From the NCBI RefSeq assembly GCF_018215265.2, contig NZ_CP136562.1, forward strand, positions 62,001 to 126,000: 64,000 bases of DNA, read 5' to 3'. Source of the DNA: Paenarthrobacter sp. GOM3 (GTDB lineage: Bacteria; Actinomycetota; Actinomycetes; Actinomycetales; Micrococcaceae). The notes beneath the pieces were generated by a model that saw nothing but the letters and a program-made list of their open reading frames with translations, had not been told where the DNA came from and made no database searches. The position numbers and the translations under genes were made by a program. This document shows, piece after piece, positions 8,175-15,903 of the stretch. Numbering within the stretch: the stretch's first letter is position 1; every line of letters starts with the position of its first letter.

Positions 8175-8725
8175 TAGTCTTTCCGCACGCTATACGTAGT
8201 CACCACGTTGCCCTTGCTGGTGGCGTACTGGTCCTCAAGCACCAGCCTGTTCTGCGGGTCCCCGTCCTCAAAGAGCCGCCGCCCACTGCCCGCGATCACC
8301 GGGTGGGTCATGAGTGTCAACTCGTCCAGCACGCCTGAGAACAGCAGTTGCCGCACGAGGGAGATGCTGCCGCATACCGCGATTTCGCCGCCGTCGCGGT
8401 TCTTGAGGTCCGTGACGAACTGCTCAACGTCGCCGTCAATCAGGTGGGAGTTTTCCCATTCCAGGGGCTCAGCCAACGTGCGGGACGCGACGAACTTCTC
8501 GACGGGGTTAATGAATTTGGCGAAGTCGTCGTCCTGCGTCGCGTTCGGCCAATACTGGGCCCACTCCTGGTAACTGACGCGCCCAAGGATCACGGTGTCC
8601 ACCGTGTTGATCATCTTGCTCAGGCCCTTGCCCAGGTCCTCGTCGAAGCTGTCGAACTGGAACTTGAACGGGTCCTGGACCACGCCATCGACGGAGTGGA
8701 AAAGTCCGGCGGTAACTTTGCGCAT
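8174..8725 (-). CDS. Dihydrofolate reductase family protein (RibD C-terminal domain type)
   Basis: The 183-residue protein is a single-domain member of the RibD_C/YwjB group: MRKVTAGLFHSVDGVVQDP at the N-terminus, TVILGRVSYQEW in the middle, and VCGSISLVRQLLFSGVLDELTLMTHPVIAGSGRRLF near the C-terminus. These proteins share the DHFR fold and bind NADPH, but most have no proven substrate and they are usually not the folate-pathway DHFR. The gene may be followed in the same direction by nothing, since it converges with the regulator gene. It lies just downstream of a small STAS-like gene (12-bp gap), with which it may be cotranscribed. Confidence 0.88.
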   Translation of the reverse strand: MRKVTAGLFHSVDGVVQDPFKFQFDSFDEDLGKGLSKMINTVDTVILGRVSYQEWAQYWPNATQDDDFAKFINPVEKFVASRTLAEPLEWENSHLIDGDVEQFVTDLKNRDGGEIAVCGSISLVRQLLFSGVLDELTLMTHPVIAGSGRRLFEDGDPQNRLVLEDQYATSKGNVVTTYSVRKD

Positions 8726-8737
8726 GGGTGCCTCCTG

Positions 8738-9043
8738 TTAGGCTGCTCGGCTTGCTGTTTGGAATTCGCGGGACGGAAGAGCAGTCACGTTGCCGGGGCT
8801 GAGTTTGACCGGCATCTCGTGAAGCTCAGCATAAACCGTGAGCTGGTCGAGGGCTTCGGCATCCACAATCGCCTCTGTCAGGTCCATTTCGACGCCGAGC
8901 CCGCCGCCCAGGCTCCTGGTCCGCTGAACCACCGGGTACAGGCCCTGCAGGCTGGCGGTTGTCACGCGCCCGGTTGCTGCGATCTGGATCTGTTCGCCGT
9001 CAACGTCGACGCGAACAACTACTGAGAGCTTCTCGCTGGCCAA
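8738..9043 (-). CDS. Hypothetical small protein, possibly STAS-like
   Basis: This 101-residue protein alternates strands and helices (IQIAATGRVTTASLQGLYPVVQRTRSLGGGLGVEMDLTEAIVDAEALDQL), which resembles a STAS/anti-sigma-factor-antagonist fold, although the phosphorylatable Ser of SpoIIAA proteins is not clear. The TTG start at 9043 is the only one available near the first conserved-looking residue, which makes the start uncertain. It lies 12 bp upstream of the reductase gene in the same direction. The function is unknown and the STAS assignment is tentative. Confidence 0.6.
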   Translation of the reverse strand: MASEKLSVVVRVDVDGEQIQIAATGRVTTASLQGLYPVVQRTRSLGGGLGVEMDLTEAIVDAEALDQLTVYAELHEMPVKLSPGNVTALPSREFQTASRAA

Positions 9044-9271
9044 AGTGGTGCGTTTCCATCGGTGCTGCCACGCTGCAGCGTCCCCAGCGTATGTGGCGAG
9101 TGTGACGTGCGCAACATTACGACGGCGATCCTGGCGCGTCTTTCGTTGTTGGCTTGCCGTCTGATAGCACGTAATTCTGCGAGGAAACTGTATCCTCTAG
9201 CGAGAGGCCTCTATCAGGCTCTCCACAGCCTGAATATTGGGGGAGAAGTGCGCTCAAGTACCGCCGGCGAC

Positions 9272-11134
9272 ATGCCGGAGAACTCGTGGAAGAGAAGCTT
9301 TCTCGCTCGAGTGGTTGCCTCGTTCACGGCGATGATATTTTTGGTGGTCGCGCTCCCCGCCCTTCCAGCCAATGCGGTTACGGCAGCTACCGAAGCGCCC
9401 AAGCTGACAGCCGTGAAGCTGATCTCCGGCCCCGCCCTCACGCCCGGGCAAACCGCAAAGGTTCGGTTTTCGTTGAGCCAGCCTGCCCAACGCGTCGAGT
9501 TCAACTACCGCGATGCTTCCTTGTCCGAGCCTCGTAGCCTGATTTGGACGGGAAACCCTGGGCCGGGCCCGTTCACAGCTGAAGTAACGGCAGTCATAGG
9601 CGCTGCTGATTTCTACGACGGGGGTCAGAAATTGACCGACGTCCGGATTGTCTTCCAAAAGAGTGGCCAGGACTACCCGGCTGAAACTGGGGCCAGGAGG
9701 AGCAGTTCATCCGATTATCTGTTTAGCGACAACGCTGGAGATCCGCTGCTTCAAAATGCTGACTTCGCCGTAAACAACCCTTCAAGAGTTTTGCGGACCC
9801 CTCAAGCCTCGGTTTTGCCTAAATTCCAAGCGAAACAAGATTTGTGGAGCGACTGGAATTATGGGGTCGGCGGCACAATATCTCCTGGCACGTGGACCGC
9901 AGGCGTCACTAAGGTGCATGTGCAGTGGGTTTCGGGGGGAGCTGCGAAGCTCTATCGCTACCAATCCGGAACGGAGCCTTACGAGGGCTCGACCCTTTAC
10001 GCTGATGCGGGGAAAGAGGTGGCCCTGCGGATCACGACAGTGACCCCGGGTTTCAAATCGGTATCCGCAGAATCGGAGTCCTACCTGTTCGTCACGAGCG
10101 GCCCGATCGCTGTGTCGGGGAAGCCTTGGATCAACTCCCCATTGAAGGCAAGCTTTGATGTCTCGTCCATCAAGGGTATTCCGGTCGGCGTGACTCCCAA
10201 GGTGGAACTTTTTTGGATGACTAAGTCCACGCCGTATCCCGCTGGCGTAGGGCTTGCCCCTGGCGTGGACTATGTTGTCAAAGACGCGGACGGCGGAGGA
10301 ACTGTTCGCGTTGCCGCCGTTGTTTCGCTTGAGGGCAAAGTTGTAGGCCGTTTCGTCAGTGATTCCACTGCATATGTGACTAATTCAGCCCCGTCCCGGA
10401 ACTATGTCAATCGGGAAGTCAGCGACTTCATGATGACTCGAACCACTGACGGCAGGCTGTGGATGTGGGGCCGATACTTCGGAGCGTTCCCCAAGGTGGT
10501 TGGATCGGGTTGGAATGCCTTTGACAAGATCTTCTCGCCGGGAGACTTTGATGAGGACGGGCACGCCGATGTGCTGGCCCGGAAGCCCTCCGGGGAACTG
10601 TGGATGTATCCCGCCGACGGCCAGTACTGGTGGAAATCCGCGACCGTGGTGGGCGTTGGCTGGCAAGGTATGAGCGAACTCATGGCTCCTGGCGATTTCG
10701 ATGAGGACGGTCACGATGACGTCCTGGCCAAAGACCGCGATGGCCGGCTGCTCCTCTACCCAGGTAACGGCAAGGGCGGCTGGCTGGCTCCACGGCAAGT
10801 TGGTGCCGGGTGGAACATGTTCAATAGGGTCTTCTCAACCGGTGACTTCGACGGAGACTCACATGCGGACGTCCTTGCCACGAACGCAAGCGGCCAGTTG
10901 TTCCTCTATTCGTCTAACGGTAGGGGCGGTTGGCTTGGGGCTAAAGTGATCGGCTCCGGTTGGCAGTCCTTCAAGGGCGTACTCAGCGCGGGTGACCGTG
11001 ACTACGACGGATGGACCGATATTTACGGCATCGACGGCGCCGGGTACATGTATCTCTACCCCTTCAAGTCGGGAAGCTGGAAACCGCGGGTTCTCGTCGG
11101 AGCCGACTGGGACGTCTTCACCGCACTGTTCTAG
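9272..11134 (+). CDS. Secreted protein with FG-GAP/VCBS-type repeats
   Basis: The 620-residue protein has a Sec signal peptide (basic n-region with KR, hydrophobic core VVASFTAMIFLVVALPAL, cleavage near ANA-VTA). A middle beta-rich region (about residues 40-380) has no assigned family. The last 240 residues carry about five repeats of roughly 48 residues with calcium-loop-like motifs DFDEDGHADV, DFDEDGHDDV, DFDGDSHADV and DRDYDGWTDI, each followed by a LxxYP strand. These are FG-GAP/VCBS beta-propeller-like blades, often found in actinobacterial secreted hydrolases and adhesins. I chose ATG 9272 to fit the signal peptide; GTG 9248, just after GGGGGAGAA, is the alternative, and the frame is open back to 9062. 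It ends at a strong terminator. I see no catalytic domain. Confidence 0.8.
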   Translation: MPENSWKRSFLARVVASFTAMIFLVVALPALPANAVTAATEAPKLTAVKLISGPALTPGQTAKVRFSLSQPAQRVEFNYRDASLSEPRSLIWTGNPGPGPFTAEVTAVIGAADFYDGGQKLTDVRIVFQKSGQDYPAETGARRSSSSDYLFSDNAGDPLLQNADFAVNNPSRVLRTPQASVLPKFQAKQDLWSDWNYGVGGTISPGTWTAGVTKVHVQWVSGGAAKLYRYQSGTEPYEGSTLYADAGKEVALRITTVTPGFKSVSAESESYLFVTSGPIAVSGKPWINSPLKASFDVSSIKGIPVGVTPKVELFWMTKSTPYPAGVGLAPGVDYVVKDADGGGTVRVAAVVSLEGKVVGRFVSDSTAYVTNSAPSRNYVNREVSDFMMTRTTDGRLWMWGRYFGAFPKVVGSGWNAFDKIFSPGDFDEDGHADVLARKPSGELWMYPADGQYWWKSATVVGVGWQGMSELMAPGDFDEDGHDDVLAKDRDGRLLLYPGNGKGGWLAPRQVGAGWNMFNRVFSTGDFDGDSHADVLATNASGQLFLYSSNGRGGWLGAKVIGSGWQSFKGVLSAGDRDYDGWTDIYGIDGAGYMYLYPFKSGSWKPRVLVGADWDVFTALF

Positions 11135-11162
11135 GCCGAGGCAACTTTGAAGCGAAACGGCA

Positions 11163-11205
11163 AGTGCCGCCGTCGTACTTCTTGTGAAAGTACGACGGCG
11201 GCACT
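11163..11205. terminator. Strong bidirectional terminator with 18-bp perfect stem
   Basis: An 18-nt arm at 11163-11180 is the exact reverse complement of 11188-11205, with the 7-nt loop CTTGTGA. It contains the core GCCGCCGTCGTAC. It sits between the convergent FG-GAP and PfpI-family genes. The core ACGACGGCGGC is shared with the terminators at 19407 and 52183. Confidence 0.9.
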
Positions 11206-11229
11206 GGCCTTGAGTGGCTCGGCTGGCCG

Positions 11230-11796
11230 CTAGGCGGTCTGGCCGGCGTGCTGGCCTTCGGAGATTTCCTCGACCACCTTTGCGTTGAAGGCGGGGAGGT
11301 CGTCCGGGTTGCGGCTGGTGACCAGGCCCTGGTCCACGACGACTTCCTCGTCGGTCCAGTTGGCGCCTGCGTTCTTCAGGTCCGTCTGGAGCGTGTGGTA
11401 CGAGGTGACGTTGCGGCCCTTGATGACGCCGGCCTCGATGAGGAGCCAGGGGCCGTGGCAGATCGATGCCACGGGCTTGTGCTGCTCAAAGAAGGCGCGC
11501 GTGAAGTTCTGGGCGTCCTTGTCGACGCGGAGGTTGTCCGCATTCACGACGCCGCCCGGGAGTACAAGGGCGTCGAAGTCGGATGCGTTGGCGTCTGACA
11601 CCGCAAGGGTTGCATCGAAAGTGTCAGCCGGTTCAGTGCCGTTGTAGCCCTGGATGGTGCCCTTTTCGGGGGCAATGAGCGTAGGTTCGCCGCCCGCGTC
11701 CTTCACTGCTTGCCATGGGCTGGTGAGTTCCACCTGCTCCACGCCGTCCGTCAGCAGGAATGCGACCTTCTTGCCTGAGATGTTGTGTTCTGACAT
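11230..11796 (-). CDS. Type 1 glutamine amidotransferase, PfpI/DJ-1 family
   Basis: This 188-residue protein belongs to the DJ-1/PfpI superfamily. The nucleophile Cys is in ASICHGPWLL, and the nearby Glu is in the N-terminal LLTDGVEQVELTSPW. The region FDALVLPGGVVNADNLR is the usual pre-elbow segment. Members include intracellular protease-like, deglycase-like and stress proteins. The exact activity here is not determined. It begins with ATG 11796 after GAGGAACA on the minus strand. It is a single gene with the 11163 terminator downstream. Confidence 0.92.
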   Translation of the reverse strand: MSEHNISGKKVAFLLTDGVEQVELTSPWQAVKDAGGEPTLIAPEKGTIQGYNGTEPADTFDATLAVSDANASDFDALVLPGGVVNADNLRVDKDAQNFTRAFFEQHKPVASICHGPWLLIEAGVIKGRNVTSYHTLQTDLKNAGANWTDEEVVVDQGLVTSRNPDDLPAFNAKVVEEISEGQHAGQTA

Positions 11797-11955
11797 TGTT
11801 CCTCCTCTTGTTCGGCTGCTTTTTGGGCGTATGCCGGTGCTGCGAGAGTTGTTTGTCTGACCTGTTCCAGCCTAGGGAACACGGTCTTAGTAAGCAAGCT
11901 GACTATTTTGTTCCGGCGGGTAGTGCCGCGTTTTCGGGTGGCGTCCCGCCCGGGC

Positions 11956-11983
11956 TTGACCCGGCGGGTGGCTACTGGATAGT
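11956..11983 (+). promoter_or_regulatory. Predicted promoter of the GH25 muramidase gene
   Basis: TTGACC (11956-11961) and GATAGT (11978-11983) are separated by 16 bp, fitting a housekeeping sigma promoter. The -35 box lies in a GC-rich imperfect inverted repeat (about 11945-11968, CCCGCC...GGCGGG), which could be an operator. The start codon at 12043 leaves a leader of roughly 50 nt. Confidence 0.5.
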
Positions 11984-12042
11984 AGGCTGAGTCGCATGAC
12001 GTGGGGGCGCCGGTTCCTCCCGCACCCCGGAGGACTCACCGC

Positions 12043-13485
12043 ATGTTCAGAACGCTCACGCCCGTCAAAACGCAGTACCGTGTCGCCCTCGGAGCCAGAG
12101 TTGCTGCGATTCTCTTGGCCGCCGCGACCCTTGCCGTCTCGGGGGCAGGGGCAGCTACCGCCGCCGAGGAACCGGGCCAAGGCGACCACGCCATGGGATC
12201 CACTCTTCGCGATCACGAAAGCGAGGGCCAGGATTTGGCCATTATCCAGGAGGCTTCGCCTTTGGCAGTGCCGGCTGGCGTACGTGGAATGGACGTCAGC
12301 AGCCACCAGGGCGTGGTGGACTGGTCCAAGGCTGCAGCGAACGGGGCGAAGTTCGCTTACGTCAAGGCCAGCGAAGGGACCGGGTACAGCAATCCCTACT
12401 TCTCTGCGCAGTACGCGGGGGCTGCTTCTGTCGGCATGCTCCGCGGCGCCTATCACTTCGCCCTTCCCAATGCCTCGTCCGGTGCAGCGCAAGCGAACTA
12501 CTTCCTTCAGAGCGGTGCGGCCTGGAAACCGGACGGCAAGACACTTCCGGCCTTGCTGGACCTTGAATACAGCCCCTATGGCGACGGCGCCTGCTACGGA
12601 ATGACCCCTGGTCAAATGGTTTCGTGGATCTCCGATTTTTCCACCACCATCCTGGCCCGAACCGGACGTCTCCCAGCGATCTACACGACCACCGAGTGGT
12701 GGAACACGTGCACCGGGAAGGCTGATGGCTTCGGGAACCACCCGCTCCACATCGCCAACTGGGCATCCACGCCCGGAGTGCCTCCCGCCGGCTGGAAGAC
12801 CTACACCCTGTGGCAGCACGCCGACTCGGGCGTCTTCCCGGGGGACCAGAACGTTTTCAACGGAACGCTGACTCAGTTGAAGTCCTTCGCCACCAACCCC
12901 GGACCGATCTTCTCTGATATCTCCGGCGGCCAGTTCACCACCGAGATCAACTGGCTCGGGTCCCGCGGCATCTCCACTGGATGGACCGAAGCGAACGGAG
13001 CTCGGACCTACCGGCCACTCGCGCCCGTTGCACGTGATGCCATGGCTGCGTTCATGTACCGCTTGGCCGGCTCGCCGTCCTTCACCCCGCCGGCAAAGTC
13101 GCCGTTTGCGGACGTGGCCACGAACAACCCGTTCTACAAGCAGATCACCTGGCTCGCCAGCAAGGGCATCAGCACGGGCTGGACGGAGGCCAACGGGACC
13201 AAGACCTACAGGCCGTTGGAGCCGGTTGCGCGTGACGCTATGGCTGCGTTTATGTACCGCTTGGCCGGTTCGCCCGCCTACACCCCGCCCGCGAAGTCGC
13301 CGTTTGCGGACGTGGCCACGAACAACCCGTTCTACAAGCAGATCACCTGGCTGGCGGCCAGCGGCATCAGTACCGGCTGGACGGAGGCCAACAGCACCAA
13401 GACCTACCGGCCGTTTGAGCCTGTGGCGCGCGACGCCATGGCCGCGTTCATGAGCCGCTACGACGCGAAGTTCGGGAGCAAGTAG
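12043..13485 (+). CDS. Secreted GH25 muramidase with three SLH-like repeats
   Basis: The 480-residue protein has a signal peptide (residues about 1-40, hydrophobic core AAILLAAATLAVSGAGAATA), a GH25 lysozyme domain (about 80-280) and a C-terminal region of three near-identical modules. GH25 marks are GMDVSSHQGVVDW, with its catalytic-region Asp, and the acidic DLEYSPYG. The modules (SPFADVATNNPFYKQITWL...GISTGWTEAN...YRPLEPVARDAMAAFMYRLAG) resemble S-layer-homology domains and recur widely in Arthrobacter secreted proteins as cell-wall anchors. The enzyme should cleave the glycan strand of peptidoglycan at the cell surface. ATG 12043 has GGAGG 9 nt upstream, which decides the start over the open frame from 12001. 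It converges with the permease gene. Confidence 0.92.
   Translation: MFRTLTPVKTQYRVALGARVAAILLAAATLAVSGAGAATAAEEPGQGDHAMGSTLRDHESEGQDLAIIQEASPLAVPAGVRGMDVSSHQGVVDWSKAAANGAKFAYVKASEGTGYSNPYFSAQYAGAASVGMLRGAYHFALPNASSGAAQANYFLQSGAAWKPDGKTLPALLDLEYSPYGDGACYGMTPGQMVSWISDFSTTILARTGRLPAIYTTTEWWNTCTGKADGFGNHPLHIANWASTPGVPPAGWKTYTLWQHADSGVFPGDQNVFNGTLTQLKSFATNPGPIFSDISGGQFTTEINWLGSRGISTGWTEANGARTYRPLAPVARDAMAAFMYRLAGSPSFTPPAKSPFADVATNNPFYKQITWLASKGISTGWTEANGTKTYRPLEPVARDAMAAFMYRLAGSPAYTPPAKSPFADVATNNPFYKQITWLAASGISTGWTEANSTKTYRPFEPVARDAMAAFMSRYDAKFGSK
13096..13485 (+). repeat. 198-bp coding tandem duplication in the SLH-like modules
   Basis: The second module (from 13096) and third module (from 13294) are offset by exactly 198 bp, or 66 codons. 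About 60 bp at the start of each, including the codons for SPFADVATNNPFYKQITW, are nearly identical base for base, while the first module (about 12898-13095) is more diverged. This suggests a recent in-frame duplication or gene conversion. Confidence 0.8.
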
Positions 13486-13500
13486 CGGGGCGTTGCGGCG

Positions 13501-14856
13501 CTACTTCCCCTTGCGTCCCGTCCGCTTGGCGGCAGCGTTCATAGCCGACTTCACCGCAGGCGGCAGCCCCGCCGTCTCGGTCTCGGGTTCAGCCACCGTC
13601 CCGCGCCAACGGGCCAGGCCCTTCATGCCGTGGTAGATCACCAGCGCTGCAGCTGACCCAAGGGCGATGCCCGTGAACTTCAGCTCGCCAATGGTCCACG
13701 TGTAGTCCGCGATGCCAATGATCAAGGCCACGGCAGCGGTGGTCAGGTTGATCGGGTTGGAGAAGTTGACCTTGTTCTGCACCCAGATCTTCACGCCGAG
13801 GACGCCGATCATGCCGTAGAGCATCGTCGCGGCGCCACCCAGGACGCCCGGCGGGACGGTCGCGATCAGTTCGCCGAATTTCGGGGAGAAGCTCAGCAGG
13901 ATGGCGAAGATACCGGCCACCCAATAGGCCGCCGTCGAATAGACCTTGGTAGCGGCCATGACGCCGATGTTCTCGGCGTAAGTGGTTGTGCCCGAACCGC
14001 CGCCGAATCCGGCGAGTACCGTTGCGGCACCGTCGGCCATCAGTGCGCGGCCGGAGACGCCGTCGAGGTTTTGGCCGGTCATCGCGGCCACCGACTTCAC
14101 GTGCCCGACGTTCTCAGCCACCAGCACCAGCACCACCGGCACAAACAGGCCCACAACCCCAATGTGGAACTCCGGCGTCTGGAAGAACGGAAGGCCAACC
14201 CAGGCCGCCGCGTCCATCTTTTCGTAGCTGACTTCGCCGCGCATCATCGCCACGAGGTACCCCACCACAACGCCCACCAGGATGCTGAGCCGCCCCAGGA
14301 TTCCCCGGAACAAAACGGAGACGAGGATGATCGTAACCAGCGTGATCAGCGCGGTAACTGGTGCGAGGTCGAAGTTGTTCTTCGCGGCAGGCGCCAGGTT
14401 GAGGCCGATCAGGGCGACGATCGCACCGGTGACGATTGGCGGCATCAGCCGGTTGATCCATTCGGCGCCAAACTTCTGCACAATCGCACCTATAAGGGCC
14501 AGTACGACGCCGGCCAGCACCACGCCGCCCAATGCGCCACTTACGCCGTACTGCTGCTGCGAGGCCATGATCGGGGCGATGAACGCGAAGCTTGAACCGA
14601 GGTAGCTGGGCACGCGGCCCTTGGTGATCACCAGGAAGAGCAGCGTCCCGATGCCCGAGAAGAACAAGGTGGTAGCTGGGGGCATGCCGGTGATGATGGG
14701 GACCAGGAACGTCGCGCCGAACATGGCCACCACGTGCTGCATGCCGATGCCGATGGTAAGGGGCCACGCGAGCCGCTCGTCGGGAGCTACAACGTGGCCT
14801 GGGCGAATGGACTTGCCGTTGCCGTGGAGCTTCCATTTGGTGCCGAGCATGCTCAT
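13501..14856 (-). CDS. Uracil-xanthine permease family transporter (NCS2)
   Basis: The 451-residue protein is a nucleobase:cation symporter-2 family membrane protein with 14 or so hydrophobic segments. The family marks are QHVVAMFGATFLVPI near residue 40, AGFGGGSGTTTYAENIGVMAATKVYS in the middle (the usual GGxxxTTY(A/S)ENIG stretch) and a short charged tail. TTYAENIG favours the uracil-type branch (UraA/RutG/PyrP). It should import uracil or a related base with protons. It is divergent from a RutE-like gene, which fits pyrimidine use. It converges with the GH25 gene with 15 bp between. Confidence 0.9.
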   Translation of the reverse strand: MSMLGTKWKLHGNGKSIRPGHVVAPDERLAWPLTIGIGMQHVVAMFGATFLVPIITGMPPATTLFFSGIGTLLFLVITKGRVPSYLGSSFAFIAPIMASQQQYGVSGALGGVVLAGVVLALIGAIVQKFGAEWINRLMPPIVTGAIVALIGLNLAPAAKNNFDLAPVTALITLVTIILVSVLFRGILGRLSILVGVVVGYLVAMMRGEVSYEKMDAAAWVGLPFFQTPEFHIGVVGLFVPVVLVLVAENVGHVKSVAAMTGQNLDGVSGRALMADGAATVLAGFGGGSGTTTYAENIGVMAATKVYSTAAYWVAGIFAILLSFSPKFGELIATVPPGVLGGAATMLYGMIGVLGVKIWVQNKVNFSNPINLTTAAVALIIGIADYTWTIGELKFTGIALGSAAALVIYHGMKGLARWRGTVAEPETETAGLPPAVKSAMNAAAKRTGRKGK

Positions 14857-15109
14857 GGCGGGCCTTCCTCAGAAGAGTGTTGGGATTCGGTGCAACATTA
14901 CCGCCATTGCGGGGCCCGCTCTACGCGCCTCGCGCTCGATGTAGTGCGCAAAACGGGCCTCTCAACGTGGAGCCACGCCGCCTGGACGGGTCACTGTGCG
15001 CAACGTCACGGGCCGTCATGGGAAGAGGACAACGGAAGTTGAAGTTGCAACCATGGAAAGCAGAAGTGCCCGGCCGCCCACAAGGCCTGGCCCAGCGAAA
15101 GGTTTACGA

Positions 15110-15715
15110 ATGACGATCGCCCACGAAGAAGCAGTCATTGACGCCGCAGCAGTCGACGCCATTTTTGCCGAAGCCCGTACCGCCAACAGCTTCGCCGGTG
15201 AGGTCACCGACGAGCAGGCCCGTGCCATCTACGAGCTCACCAAGTTCGGCCCGACGGCTTTCAACTCCCAGCCACTCCGCGTGACCTATGTCCGCTCGGA
15301 CGAAGCCCGCGCCAAGCTGGTTGACCACCTTTCCCGCGGAAACCAGGCGAAGACCGCGTCCGCGCCTTTGGTCGCACTCCTGTCGTACGACACCGACTGG
15401 CAGGGTCAGTGGGACAAGTTCCTCCCTGAGTACGGCGCCCCCAAGGCCATGTACGACGACAACGCCGAACTCGCTGCAGCCACGGGCAACAACAACGCCC
15501 ACCTTCAGGCCGGCTACTTCATCCTCGCCGTCCGCTCGCTCGGTTTCGCAGCAGGCCCGATGACCGGCGCTGACTTCGCCGCGATCGACGCCGAATTCTT
15601 CCCGAACGGTGACCAGAAGAGCTTCCTCGTAGTCAACATCGGCCAGCCGGGCCCGGACGCCTGGGGCGCAGCCAAGCCGAAGTTCTCCTACGACGATGTG
15701 GTCCGCACCGTCTAA
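15110..15715 (+). CDS. Malonic semialdehyde reductase-like nitroreductase (RutE/HadB family)
   Basis: This 201-residue flavin-dependent protein belongs to the RutE/HadB subgroup of nitroreductases: TKFGPTAFNSQPLRVTYVRSDEAR near residue 45 and LAVRSLGFAAGPMTGAD near 145. RutE reduces malonic semialdehyde to 3-hydroxypropionate at the end of the Rut pyrimidine route. ATG 15110 follows AAAGG with 7 nt spacing, so the longer frame to 14996 was rejected. The divergent uracil permease supports a role in pyrimidine catabolism, but no other Rut gene is here, and related proteins also act on quinones or nitro compounds. A strong terminator follows. Confidence 0.85.
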   Translation: MTIAHEEAVIDAAAVDAIFAEARTANSFAGEVTDEQARAIYELTKFGPTAFNSQPLRVTYVRSDEARAKLVDHLSRGNQAKTASAPLVALLSYDTDWQGQWDKFLPEYGAPKAMYDDNAELAAATGNNNAHLQAGYFILAVRSLGFAAGPMTGADFAAIDAEFFPNGDQKSFLVVNIGQPGPDAWGAAKPKFSYDDVVRTV

Positions 15716-15728
15716 GGCTTCAAAAGCA

Positions 15729-15763
15729 GAAACGCCCGCTCACCTGAGGTGAGCGGGCGTTTC
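15729..15763 (+). terminator. Terminator of the RutE-like gene, 17-bp stem
   Basis: GAAACGCCCGCTCACCT (15729-15745) pairs with its reverse complement at 15747-15763 around a single central G, so the true loop is about 5 nt. It starts 14 bp after the stop and is followed by CTGTTTA. Confidence 0.88.
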
Positions 15764-15835
15764 CTGTTTAAAAGGGTCAGTGGTGCTTCAAGAGGCCGGG
15801 ATGTGCGAGGGGGTTGGGAAATCCCGTCGGTTTCG

Positions 15836-15903
15836 TGAGTGAGGGTTGGTACTTACCGACGCTCTCTCACTTCCCGCCTGCTTGGGGCGGACGCTCGCTC
15901 AAC
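15836..15903. repeat. Two-copy 32-bp repeat, inverted relative of the 837 repeat
   Basis: GACGCTCTCTCAC begins at 15858 and GACGCTCGCTCA at 15890, a 32-bp step. The first 26 positions of the unit match the reverse complement of the 837-969 repeat with few differences. An upstream GTGAGTGAG (15836-15844) pairs with CTCTCTCAC (15862-15870) with one mismatch, so it too forms a hairpin. It ends at the pgm stop codon, mirroring the first locus, which ends on the GH2 stop. Confidence 0.75.
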
